Source: Alphaproteobacteria bacterium
GTDB lineage: Bacteria > Myxococcota_A > UBA796 > UBA2385
NCBI GenBank assembly: GCA_020632755.1
Contig: JACKEY010000018.1
Location: forward strand, 40,605-104,604
DNA length: 64,000 nucleotides
Direction: 5' to 3'
Of this stretch, positions 50,464-58,678 are shown one piece after another. Position 1 is the stretch's first letter, and each line of letters begins with the position of its first letter. Position numbers and translations under genes: made by a program. Under the pieces are notes generated by a model. The model was not told where the DNA came from and made no database searches. It saw only the letters and a program-made list of their open reading frames with translations.

Positions 50464-51366
50464 GTGCTGCTGTTCGACGATCCCGTCTTCGACACCCACG
50501 ACCCGGGCTTCGGCCACCCCGAGTGCCCGGCGCGGCTCGTCGCCGTGCGTGCGGCCCTGGCCGACCTGGGCCTGCCGACCCGGGGTGCGAGGCTGGCCGA
50601 GCGCGCGGAGCTGCTCGCCGTGCACGACGCCGCCCACGTCGACCGCGTCCTGGCCTGCGACGGCCGCGCGGTCTCCCTCGATCCGGACACCCACACCTCG
50701 CCGGGCTCGGTGCGCGCCGCCCGCGCCGCCGCCGGCGCGGCGCTGGACGCCGCCGACCTCCTCCTGGACGGCGTCTCCTCCTTCGTCCTCGCCCGCCCTC
50801 CCGGCCACCACGCGACGCGACGCCGGGCGATGGGCTTCTGCCTGTTCAACCACGCGGCCCTGGCCGCCGATCGCCTGGCGCGGGCCGGCCGCCGCGTGCT
50901 GCTCTTCGATCCCGACGTGCACCACGGCAACGGCAGCCAGGACATCTTCTGGGAGCGCGGTGACGTGCTCTACGTCAGCCTGCACCGCGCGCCCTTCTAC
51001 CCGGGCACCGGCAGCGTGGACGAGCGAGGCGCCGGGCCGGGCCTGGGGGCCACGGTCAACGTGCCGCTGCCCGCCGGAGCCGGCGACGACGCCTGGCGCG
51101 CGGCCTTCGAGACCGTCGCCCTGCCGGCCATCGACGCCTTCGACCCCGACGCCGTCGTGATCTCCGCCGGCTTCGACGGTCTGGCCGGCGACCCGCTGGG
51201 CGGCACCCGGCTCAGCGTCGACGCCATGTGCGCGCTGTGGCGCCCGCTGGTGCGGCGGGCGCCGACCATGGCCGTGCTGGAGGGCGGCTACGGGCTGTCG
51301 ACCCTGGCCGCGGGGGTCCGGGCGACGGCCCAGCTGCTGGCGGGCCGCTACAGCGAGAAGCCGTAG
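50464..51366 (+). CDS. Histone-deacetylase-like amidohydrolase (acetylpolyamine amidohydrolase type)
   Basis: A 300-residue zinc hydrolase of the HDAC superfamily. The active-site blocks are PPGHHAT, MGFCLFNHAA, DVHHGNGSQDIFW (zinc Asp and His), SLHRAPFYPGTG and SAGFDGLAGDPLGG (second zinc Asp). Bacterial members remove acetyl groups from polyamines, acetoin-linked proteins or other amines. The GTG at 50464 follows GGGGAGGAGGA, an ideal RBS. The agmatinase-like gene close downstream makes a polyamine substrate attractive, but this is inference. It overlaps the convergent lipoprotein gene by 19 bases. Confidence 0.88.
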   Translation: MLLFDDPVFDTHDPGFGHPECPARLVAVRAALADLGLPTRGARLAERAELLAVHDAAHVDRVLACDGRAVSLDPDTHTSPGSVRAARAAAGAALDAADLLLDGVSSFVLARPPGHHATRRRAMGFCLFNHAALAADRLARAGRRVLLFDPDVHHGNGSQDIFWERGDVLYVSLHRAPFYPGTGSVDERGAGPGLGATVNVPLPAGAGDDAWRAAFETVALPAIDAFDPDAVVISAGFDGLAGDPLGGTRLSVDAMCALWRPLVRRAPTMAVLEGGYGLSTLAAGVRATAQLLAGRYSEKP

Positions 51367-52199
51367 AACCAGCTGGTCGTGTAGTACGCGGTCGGAGGTG
51401 CGTCTTCGAGCCCCTCGACCGGGATCAGGCTGGCCCCGCCGTCGCTGTCGACGATGACCTCGTCGCCCTCGACCTCGTAGGCGAAGGCGGTGTTGATGTC
51501 GTACCACTCCCCGCTGATCGCCACGCTGTGGGCCATGAACTTGTCGCCGTACTCGTCCCAGTAGTCGTAGTAGGCGTCGCGCACGTCGTCTTCGTTGCCG
51601 GCGCCGTCGAGGGGCCGGAAGCCGTGCTCCCAGTGGTAGTCGGCCAGGGTCTCGCCGATGTCGTCACCCCAGGTCGTGGGGTCCAGGTCGTCGCACCAGC
51701 CGCTGGTGAGCGCGCCGCCGCTGGTGTCGACCTCCCACTGGAAGCCGTCGTAGCAGTCCGGGCAGCCGGTGGTGTCGGTCAGCCGCGCCTGCTCCCAGTA
51801 GACCAGGCAGTAGTTGCCGGTGTCATCGGCGCCCGACCACTCGTCGTCGACCAGCCGCAGCCCGAAGTAGTTGGGGACCGGCTCGCCATCGACCGAGTAC
51901 TCGGTGAGCCCCCCGCGGGCGAAGCCCATGCGGGCTTCCACCAGCATGAAGGTCGGGAACCACGGGTCACCGTGGGTCGTCTCGGTGCCGTCGGTGTCGG
52001 TGTCGGTGTCCGTGTCGGTGCCGTCGGTGCCGGTGCCGTCGTCCGTGCTGCCGGTGAAGCCGCTGTCGTCGGCGCCGACGTCCCAGCCACCGCCGTCGGT
52101 GTCGCTGGAGCCGTCGTCGTCGTCGTCGTCGCTCTTGGACTCGAAGCAGGCGACGAGTGCTACCGGGGCGAGCAGGGCGAGGAGTCGCGAGGTGCGCAT
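51348..52199 (-). CDS. Lipoprotein with Asp/Thr-rich linker, unknown function
   Basis: A 283-residue lipoprotein. The signal peptide ends in LVAC (Cys18). An Asp-rich stretch (DDDDDD) and a TD repeat (residues about 55-72) form the linker. The globular part begins around HGDPWFPTFMLVEARMGF. It is rich in Trp, Tyr, Asp and Gly with two CxxC-like pairs (CPDC, WCDD) and seems to be a beta-structured surface protein. I recognise no family. The ATG at 52199 was chosen because the signal peptide starts there. Its 3' end overlaps the HDAC-like gene by 19 bases. Confidence 0.75.
   Translation of the reverse strand: MRTSRLLALLAPVALVACFESKSDDDDDDGSSDTDGGGWDVGADDSGFTGSTDDGTGTDGTDTDTDTDTDGTETTHGDPWFPTFMLVEARMGFARGGLTEYSVDGEPVPNYFGLRLVDDEWSGADDTGNYCLVYWEQARLTDTTGCPDCYDGFQWEVDTSGGALTSGWCDDLDPTTWGDDIGETLADYHWEHGFRPLDGAGNEDDVRDAYYDYWDEYGDKFMAHSVAISGEWYDINTAFAYEVEGDEVIVDSDGGASLIPVEGLEDAPPTAYYTTSWFYGFSL
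51995..52060 (-). repeat. GTCGGT/GTC repeat encoding Thr-Asp linker
   Basis: GTCGGTGTC units repeated in six-base steps encode (Thr-Asp)n in the surface linker of the lipoprotein. It is likely variable in length between strains. Confidence 0.75.
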
Positions 52200-52311
52200 G
52201 GGGGGTCTCTCCATCATCTTCGGGCGGGCCCGGGTTGTAGCCGCGCGAGGCCCGACCCGCGAGTGCGGTGGCCGGCGCACCGCCATGCTAGGACCCTGCC
52301 AGGAGGTGCGC

Positions 52312-53355
52312 GTGCACACGGACGGCAGTGATCAGCCCGGCTTCGACCCGGACGGCCCCGGCGCCGGCGAGGGGCTCTTCGGCCTGGACGGCGACCCGCG
52401 CGCCGCCGCGGTCCAGGTGATCCCGGTGCCCTGGGAAGCGACCGCCAGCTACGGCCGCGGCACCCGCCATGGACCCGCGGCGGTGCTGCGGGCCAGCGGG
52501 CAGGTCGACCTGTCCGATCCCGACTTCGGCGAGGCGTGGCGGCACGGCATCGGCCTGCTCGACCTGGGCGCCGAGATCGACCGCCTGGCCGACCAGGTCG
52601 AGGCCGACGCCCTGGCCGTCATCGACAGCGGCGGCACCCTGCCCGACCGCGCGGCCCGGGTCGACGCCGCCGGCGACGAGGTGCACGGCATCGTCTGGGA
52701 GCAGGCGGCCCGCATCCTGCGCGAGGGCGGCATCCCGGCCGTCCTGGGCGGTGACCACAGCACCCCCTACGGCCTGCACCAGGCCGTGGCGGCCGCCCAC
52801 CCCGGCGTCGGCTTCCTGCACATCGACGCCCACGCCGACCTGCGCGACGCCTACCTGGGCTTCCGCTGGTCGCACGCCAGCATCTTCCACAACACGCTGC
52901 AGCTGGACGGGGTCGAGCGCCTGGTCGGGGTCGGCTGGCGCGATCTGGGCAGCGCCGAGCGCGAGCGCGCCGCCCACGATCCGCGCATCGTGCCCTTCTT
53001 CGACCACGAGCTCGCCCGCGAGCTCGGCGACGGCGGCAGCTGGACGGCGATCGTCGACCGCATCGTGGCCGCCCTGCCCGACAAGGTGCACGTCAGCGTC
53101 GACATCGACGGGCTGGCGCCGGACCTGTGCCCGCACACCGGCACGCCCGTGCCCGGCGGCCTGTCCTGGCGGGACTTCTGCATCCTGCTCGAGCGGCTGG
53201 CGGACGCCCGGCACGTCGTCGGCTTCGACCTGGTCGAGGTCAACCCCGGTCCCTGGCCCCTGGCGGACCGGACCCGTGACGGCATCGACGCCATCGTCGG
53301 CGCCCGGGCCCTCTACAAGCTCGCCGGGTGCGCGCTGGTCAGCCAGGGGCGCTGA
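52312..53355 (+). CDS. Agmatinase/arginase-family ureohydrolase
   Basis: A 347-residue enzyme of the ureohydrolase superfamily, which hydrolyses guanidino compounds using two Mn ions. The metal blocks are GGDHSTPYG, HIDAHADLRD and SVDIDGLAP, which contain the ligands of arginase/agmatinase. In the last block the usual D-P after the ligand Asp pair is A-P, and the following PHTGTPVPGGLS is well conserved. The N-terminal 35 residues are acidic and extra. The GTG at 52312 lies five bases after AGGAGG. It is followed directly (TGATG overlap) by a membrane protein. An agmatinase making putrescine would suit the nearby HDAC-like gene. Confidence 0.85.
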   Translation: MHTDGSDQPGFDPDGPGAGEGLFGLDGDPRAAAVQVIPVPWEATASYGRGTRHGPAAVLRASGQVDLSDPDFGEAWRHGIGLLDLGAEIDRLADQVEADALAVIDSGGTLPDRAARVDAAGDEVHGIVWEQAARILREGGIPAVLGGDHSTPYGLHQAVAAAHPGVGFLHIDAHADLRDAYLGFRWSHASIFHNTLQLDGVERLVGVGWRDLGSAERERAAHDPRIVPFFDHELARELGDGGSWTAIVDRIVAALPDKVHVSVDIDGLAPDLCPHTGTPVPGGLSWRDFCILLERLADARHVVGFDLVEVNPGPWPLADRTRDGIDAIVGARALYKLAGCALVSQGR

Positions 53356-54353
53356 TGCCCGTCTGGCTGCTGGTCGCCGCCGCCCTCGCGCGCAGCCCCG
53401 GGGAGCCTCCCGTGGGCCGCTGGGAGAGCGTGAGCGAGGCACTGGCCGCGGCCCGCGCCGCCGAACGGGCGGGGGACCCCGCGACCGAGTGGGAGGCCTG
53501 CGAGGCCGTGCTCGCGTTCGGCGAGGAGCGCCACCGGCGCAGCTGCGAGGGCCGGATCGAGCTGCTGGACGACTACCGCGACCAGGACGGCGGCTTCGAC
53601 GACCTGTCGGCGCTGGAGCGGGCCCGGCGGGCTCCGGACGAGGAGAAGGCCGCGGCCTTCGAGGCGCTCGAGGCGGACGAGGGGCGGGCGGCGCCGGTGC
53701 GGGCGGCCGCCGCCACCTGGCTGGTCAAGGAGGCGATCGACGCCGACGACCTGGACCTCGCCCTGGCCGTGAGCGACCGCTGGTGGGCCCCCGAGGCGAC
53801 GACCGACGGCCTGGCCGCGCTGGCGCTGCCAGAACGGGATGCCCGGCGCCACGCCCGCCTGCGGGTGCGGCTGCTGTTCGCGCTGGGGCGCAGCGACGAC
53901 GCCCACGCCGTCGAGTCCCTGCTCGGCGCGGCCACCGCCCGCGCGCCGGCCATCGGCGAGCTCGCCGCGCTGGAGACCGCCCGCACCCGGTCCCGGCTGG
54001 GGATCCTGGGGCGCGGCGTGCTGGCGGCCTGGCTGCTGGTGGCCCTGCCGCTGGCGGTCCGCGGCTGGCTGCGACGACCGCGGCCGGCCCTGCGCGGGCT
54101 CGTACCCCTCGGCGTGGTCGGGCTCGGCGGCCTGGCGCTGGCCGCGGCCTGGGCCCCCGAGGTCGCGGCGCCCTTCCTGGCCCTGCTGGGTGTGCTGGTC
54201 GGCACGCACCTGCTGTCGGCCGGCGGCGCCGCCGCGCTGCGCGACCGGCCCATGTGGACCGGGCTGTTCGGTCTCGCCAGCGGGCTCGCGACCCTGGCGG
54301 CGGCGGCGGTGGTGCTGGATCGGGCGGGGCTGTGGCCGTGGGTGGGGCTCTAG
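53355..54353 (+). CDS. Membrane protein with helical-repeat domain
   Basis: A 332-residue protein translated from an ATG that overlaps the TGA of the ureohydrolase gene. A signal-like N-terminus (LLVAAALARS) is followed by about 210 residues of Ala/Glu/Arg-rich helices reminiscent of TPR repeats. Three or four membrane helices follow (about 223-238, 247-268, 272-290, 303-325). The N-terminal part is probably extracytoplasmic. No catalytic motif is visible. Coupling to the ureohydrolase suggests joint expression, but a functional link is not evident. Confidence 0.7.
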   Translation: MPVWLLVAAALARSPGEPPVGRWESVSEALAAARAAERAGDPATEWEACEAVLAFGEERHRRSCEGRIELLDDYRDQDGGFDDLSALERARRAPDEEKAAAFEALEADEGRAAPVRAAAATWLVKEAIDADDLDLALAVSDRWWAPEATTDGLAALALPERDARRHARLRVRLLFALGRSDDAHAVESLLGAATARAPAIGELAALETARTRSRLGILGRGVLAAWLLVALPLAVRGWLRRPRPALRGLVPLGVVGLGGLALAAAWAPEVAAPFLALLGVLVGTHLLSAGGAAALRDRPMWTGLFGLASGLATLAAAAVVLDRAGLWPWVGL

Positions 54354-54367
54354 CCCGCCCCCTCCGC

Positions 54368-54379
54368 AGGCTTCGGCCT
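54368..54379. terminator. Possible bidirectional terminator hairpin
   Basis: AGGC-TTCG-GCCT forms a perfect four-base stem capped by the very stable TTCG tetraloop, exactly between convergent genes ending at 54353 and 54379. No T-run follows. Confidence 0.4.
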
Positions 54380-55827
54380 CAGGCCGCGACCCGCGCCTCC
54401 TCGCCCAGCACCGCGGCCAGCAGCGGCCGCACCAGGCCCTCGGCCGCGGCGACCCGCGCGGCGTGTCGCTGCGGCCCGCTCGGCATGCCGAAGGCCGGCA
54501 CACCGGGCGCCTCGGACCGCCGCGCGGTCAGGGCGGCCAGCGCCTCGTCGGCCGCGGCGCGCGCCACCTCGACCAGCGCGGCGTCCTCGGCCAGCAGCCA
54601 GCGCAGGGTCTTCCAGGCCAGGGTGGCGTGGCGCTGTTCGTCGGCCAGGATCTCCTCCAGCACGGCGCGCACGCCCTCGTCCTCACAGGCCTGCAGCGCG
54701 GCGTGCGCCTCGGCCACGCCCAGGGTCTCGCCCACACAGGCCTCGGCGACCAGCGAGCGCACGACCTCGGCCCGGTCGGTCTGCACCTCGACCCCCGACA
54801 GGGACAGGGGCCCCGGACCGACCGCGCCTCCGCCGAACCGCGCGGCCAGCCCGTAGGTGCGCTGCGCGTGGCGGATCTCGTCCAGGCCGGCGGCGTGCGC
54901 CTCGGCCAGCAGGTCGGGCGGCGCGCCGAGCGCCATCAGCTGCAGGGTGAACCGCGCGAAGCTCGCGACGCTGGCGTGCTCCATGGCCGCCACCCGGCCC
55001 CAGTGCGCCGCCAGCAGCGCCGCCTCCGGGGGCTGCGGTCCGGCCTCGGCCCCGCTCCAGCCGCCCCCGCTCCCGCCCCCGACCACGGCCACGGTCGCCG
55101 CCGTGCGGGCGACCCCACCGACCAGCAGCGGCCGGCCGATGTCGCAGTTCGGCCCGTTGCAGGTCCACTCCGAGCCGCCGTAGTAGGTCGGCACCGAGCA
55201 GTACTCGTAGTCTGCGCACTCGTCGCTCGACCGGCACAGGTCGGACCCGGTGCGGCAGGTCAGCTGGATGTCCCAGCCACAGCCGTCGTGGTAGGTGCTG
55301 ACGCCGCAGGCGCCGCTCGCGCAGTCCGCGCCGGTCGTGCAGGCCGCGTCCACGCAGCGGTTGTGGTCGATGGCGTGGCCCGCCGCGGCGACCGGCAGGC
55401 AGGCCTTGCCGGCCCCGCAGTCGGCGTCCGACTTGCACGAGTACACGCAGCCGCAGGTCGTCGAGGGCCCGTAGCCGTCGTAGTAGTAGTAGGACTCGAC
55501 CGCGCTCACGCAGGTGCCGTTCTCGCCGTCGGTGCAGTCCGCGTCGGTCTCGCAGTCGCGGACCTCCTCGGTGCCTTCGCAGGCCGGCAGGGCGTGGGTC
55601 GGGTCCATGGACTCGGCGGAAACGCGATCCACGCTGCCGTCGGGGCAGGTGACGTAGCCGGTGTTCACGCCGTCGGGCCCCAGGATGGCGGTGCCGCCCG
55701 CACAGCCCAGGTCGGTCGTGCTGGTGCTGCCGCCGCTGTCGCCGTCGTCTTCGTCGTCCTTCTTCTCGAAACAGCCGACCAGGCCCAGCGCCAGCAGGAA
55801 GGACGGGAGCAGGATGTGGCGGCTCAT
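54379..55827 (-). CDS. Cys-rich lipoprotein with ferritin-like di-iron domain (copy 1 of 3)
   Basis: A 482-residue lipoprotein (lipobox GLVGC, Cys19). After an acidic linker, residues 40-235 contain about 24 Cys in repeated patterns such as CETDADCTDG, CKSDADCGAGKAC and CTTGADCASGACG, probably disulfide-bonded. The motif CDIGRPLLV precedes a ferritin-like bundle at about 268-415. Its iron ligands can be placed: Glu283 (AAMEHASVASFARF), Glu317/His320 (DEIRH), Glu362 or 367 (EACVGETLG), and Glu397/His400 (ADEQRH). An oxygen-reactive di-iron centre on the cell surface is therefore plausible. It is the last gene of a three-copy array and overlaps copy 2 as ATGA. Confidence 0.85.
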   Translation of the reverse strand: MSRHILLPSFLLALGLVGCFEKKDDEDDGDSGGSTSTTDLGCAGGTAILGPDGVNTGYVTCPDGSVDRVSAESMDPTHALPACEGTEEVRDCETDADCTDGENGTCVSAVESYYYYDGYGPSTTCGCVYSCKSDADCGAGKACLPVAAAGHAIDHNRCVDAACTTGADCASGACGVSTYHDGCGWDIQLTCRTGSDLCRSSDECADYEYCSVPTYYGGSEWTCNGPNCDIGRPLLVGGVARTAATVAVVGGGSGGGWSGAEAGPQPPEAALLAAHWGRVAAMEHASVASFARFTLQLMALGAPPDLLAEAHAAGLDEIRHAQRTYGLAARFGGGAVGPGPLSLSGVEVQTDRAEVVRSLVAEACVGETLGVAEAHAALQACEDEGVRAVLEEILADEQRHATLAWKTLRWLLAEDAALVEVARAAADEALAALTARRSEAPGVPAFGMPSGPQRHAARVAAAEGLVRPLLAAVLGEEARVAA

Positions 55828-57281
55828 GCGAAGACCTCGGTGGCGACGGTGGGCTCGGCCCCCAGCACGGCGTCGAGCAGGGGGCGGATCAGGGTGGCGC
55901 CGGCCTGGCGGCGGGCGGCGGTGCGGTCGGCGCCCGACGGCACGCCCCACTCGGGCAGCCCGGGCGCTGGATCGCCGCCGCGGGTCAGGCGGGCCAGGGC
56001 GCGGTCGGCGGCTTCGCGGGCGACCGCCGCCAGGGCGGGGTCCTCGGCCAGCAGCCAGCGCAGGGTCTTCCAGGCCAGGGTGGCGTGGCGCTGCTCGTCG
56101 GCGACGATCTCGGCCAGCACGGCGGCGACGCCTTCGTCCCGGCAGGCCTGCAGGGCGGCGTGGGCCTCGGCGACGCCCAGGGTCTCGCCCACGCAGGCTT
56201 CTTCGACCAGCGCGCGCACGACGTCGGCCCGGTCGGTGCGCACGTCGACGCCGTCCAGGGACAGCGGCCCGGGGCCGACGGGCACACCGCCGAAGCGCGT
56301 GGCCAGGCCGTAGGCCAGCTGGGCGTGGCGGATCTCGTCGATGCCGGCGGCGTGGGCTTCCGCCAGCAGCTCGGGCGGGGCGCCGAGCGCCATCAGCTGC
56401 AGGGTGAAGCGCGCGAAGCTGGCGACGCTGCCGTGCTCCATCGCGGCGACCCGCGACCAGTGGGCGGCCAGGAAGGCGGCCTGGGCCGGCCCCGGACCTG
56501 CCTGGGAGGACACGGGACCTGCCTGGGCGCTGGCCCAGTCGGAGCGGGCGGCCCCGTCGGCGGTCCGGGCGTCTTCGTCGACCATCAGGGGCCGGCCGAT
56601 GGCGCAGTCCTGGGTCAGGCAGGTCCACTCGTCCACGTCGCTCCAGCTGGCCAGGCCGCAGTCCTCGTCGCAGTCGCTGTCGGCGCGGCACTCGTCGGCT
56701 TCGGTGCGGCAGGCCAGCTGCACGTCCCAGCCGCAGCCATCGAAGTAGGTGCTGACCCCGCAGGCGTCGGTCGCGCAGTCGGCGCCGGTGGTGCACGACG
56801 CCGTGACGCAGGTGTTGTGGGTGGTCGCGCTGCCGCCGGCCCCGTTGGCCAGGCAGACCTGGCCGCTGCCGCAGTCCGCGTCGCTGCTGCACGAGTACAC
56901 GCAGCCGCAGGTCGTGACCGTGCCGTAGAACTCGTAGTCGTAGTACGACCCGCTGCTGCAGGTGCCGTTGGCGCCGTCGGTGCAGTCGGCGTCGGTCTCG
57001 CAGCTGCGCGACTCCTCGGTGCCGGCACAGGACGGCAGCTCGTGGGTCGGGTCCATGGTCGCTGCGGCGGTGCGATCGACGCTGCCGTCGGGGCAGGCGA
57101 CGTAGCCGGTGGCCTTGCCGTCGGGCCCCAGGATGTCCGAGCCGCCCGTGCAGGCCAGCGACGTGGTCGTGCCGCTGTCGCCGCCGCCGGTCTTGCCGCC
57201 GGTGTCGTCTTCTTCCTTGTCACCGCAGCCGGTGAGTCCGAGGGCGAGGAGGAAGGAGGGCAGGAGGAGGTGGCGGTTCAT
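55824..57281 (-). CDS. Cys-rich lipoprotein with ferritin-like di-iron domain (copy 2 of 3)
   Basis: A 485-residue paralogue, most similar to copy 1. Signal peptide and lipobox (MNRHLLLPSFLLALGLTGC) are nearly identical to copy 1. The Cys-rich part keeps CETDADCTDG, CSSDADCGSGQVC and CTTGADCATDACG. CAIGRPLMVDEDART links to the bundle. Ligand motifs are AAMEHGSVASF, DEIRHAQ, EACVGETLG and ADEQRHA. The linker before the bundle has a short AQAGPVSSQAGPGPAQ repeat. Its ATG overlaps the stop of copy 3, and its stop overlaps the start of copy 1, each by four bases, so the three are translated as a coupled set. Confidence 0.85.
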   Translation of the reverse strand: MNRHLLLPSFLLALGLTGCGDKEEDDTGGKTGGGDSGTTTSLACTGGSDILGPDGKATGYVACPDGSVDRTAAATMDPTHELPSCAGTEESRSCETDADCTDGANGTCSSGSYYDYEFYGTVTTCGCVYSCSSDADCGSGQVCLANGAGGSATTHNTCVTASCTTGADCATDACGVSTYFDGCGWDVQLACRTEADECRADSDCDEDCGLASWSDVDEWTCLTQDCAIGRPLMVDEDARTADGAARSDWASAQAGPVSSQAGPGPAQAAFLAAHWSRVAAMEHGSVASFARFTLQLMALGAPPELLAEAHAAGIDEIRHAQLAYGLATRFGGVPVGPGPLSLDGVDVRTDRADVVRALVEEACVGETLGVAEAHAALQACRDEGVAAVLAEIVADEQRHATLAWKTLRWLLAEDPALAAVAREAADRALARLTRGGDPAPGLPEWGVPSGADRTAARRQAGATLIRPLLDAVLGAEPTVATEVFA

Positions 57282-58621
57282 CGGTGGGCTCCGGGTCGAG
57301 GGGAGAGGGTGGCATGGAGGAGGGGGAGGACGAGGTCCGTGGCGGCGCGACGTCGTGTCGCGAGGCGCTGATCGGACGACAGCAGGCCCCAGGCCGGCAG
57401 GCCGGGGCGGGCGGGCCCGGCGCCTGCGGGGCGCGAGGCCGTGAGCGCAGCCAGCGCGTCGTCGGCGGCCCGGCGGGTCTCGGCGGCCAGGTGGGGATGC
57501 TGGTCCAGCAGCCAGTTCAGGGTGCGCCAGGCCAGACCGGCGTGTCGCTCCTCGTCGGCGACGATGCGGGCCAGGACCGCGCGCGTCTCGGGGTCGGTAC
57601 AGCCCTGCAGGGCGGCGTGCGCCTCGGCGACCCCCAGGGTCTCTCCCACGCAGGCCTCGGCCACCAGCCCGCGCAGCACCTCCCCCGGATCCGTCGGCAC
57701 CGTCAGGCCCGCCAGCGGGAGCGGCCCGGCCGACAGCGGGTGGCCCGCGAAGCGCCCGGCCAGCCCGTAGGCCAGCCGGGCGTGCTCGATCTCGTCCAGG
57801 CCGGCGGCGTGGGCGTCGGCGAGCAGCTCGGGCGGGGCCCCCAGCGCCATCAGCTGCAGGGTGAACCGCGCGAAGCTGGCCACGCTGGCGTGTTCCATCG
57901 CGGCGACCCGCGCCCAGTGGGCGGCCAGGCCCGGCGGCGGGGTCGCGCTGTGGGGGGCCGTGCGCGGCGTCCCGTCCACCAGCAGGCTGCGGCCGATGGC
58001 GCACTCGTAGGCGTTGCAGACGAAGTCCTCGGGCGTGGCCCAGCCCTCGGCCCCGCAGCGGCTGCCGGGGTCGCAGTCCTCGTCGCTGCGGCACTCGTCG
58101 TCCCCGTCGCGGCACAGGAGCGCGACCTGGAAGCCGCAGCCGTCGTCCCAGGCCGACACCCCGCAGGCGCCGCTCTCACAGTCGGCCCCGCGGGTGCACT
58201 CGGCGGACACGCAGCGGTTGGCGGACAGCTCGTCGAACAGGTCGGCCGGCACGCAGGCCTGCCCGGCCCCGCAGTCGCTGTCGGTGGCGCAGGAGTAGGC
58301 GCAGGTGCAGGACGGCGTGTCGTCGTAGAGGGCCCCGGTGGTCAGGCAGTTGCCGTGCGCGGCCTCGGTGCAGTCCGCGGCGGTCTCGCAGCTGCGCTCC
58401 TCTTCGGTGCCCTCGCAGACCGCGCGCTCGTCGACCACGGCCACGGAGACCGCGCCGACCCGGTCGACGGACCCGTCCGCGCAGCGGACGTAGCCGGTGG
58501 TGACGCCGTCCCGGTCCAGGATGGGGGCGGCGTCCTGGCAGGGGGGCGGGGCGTCGCGGCAAGCGGACAGCCCCGCCGCGAGCATCAGCGAAGGGAGCAG
58601 GGCGTGCGTGGTGGTGCGCAT
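57278..58621 (-). CDS. Cys-rich lipoprotein with ferritin-like di-iron domain (copy 3 of 3, first in operon)
   Basis: A 447-residue paralogue, the most divergent of the three and first transcribed. The lipobox is GLSAC (Cys21). CETAADCTEA, CATDSDCGAGQAC, CTRGADCESGACG and CRSDEDCDPGSRC mark the Cys-rich region, followed by CAIGRSLLVDGTPRT. The bundle has AAMEHASVASF, DEIEHAR (E-x-x-H kept), EACVGETLG and ADEERHAG. TACCAT about 25 bases before the ATG could be the -10 box of the operon. In all copies the segment I-L-x-x-D-G-x-x-T-G-Y-V-x-C-x-D-G-S-V-D-R opens the mature protein, which suggests a conserved family-specific module. Confidence 0.85.
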   Translation of the reverse strand: MRTTTHALLPSLMLAAGLSACRDAPPPCQDAAPILDRDGVTTGYVRCADGSVDRVGAVSVAVVDERAVCEGTEEERSCETAADCTEAAHGNCLTTGALYDDTPSCTCAYSCATDSDCGAGQACVPADLFDELSANRCVSAECTRGADCESGACGVSAWDDGCGFQVALLCRDGDDECRSDEDCDPGSRCGAEGWATPEDFVCNAYECAIGRSLLVDGTPRTAPHSATPPPGLAAHWARVAAMEHASVASFARFTLQLMALGAPPELLADAHAAGLDEIEHARLAYGLAGRFAGHPLSAGPLPLAGLTVPTDPGEVLRGLVAEACVGETLGVAEAHAALQGCTDPETRAVLARIVADEERHAGLAWRTLNWLLDQHPHLAAETRRAADDALAALTASRPAGAGPARPGLPAWGLLSSDQRLATRRRAATDLVLPLLHATLSPRPGAHR

Positions 58622-58678
58622 GGCGTGGCCTGCGTCCGGGACCCACCGGGATGGTAGCGCGGCGGACCGCGACCCGCG

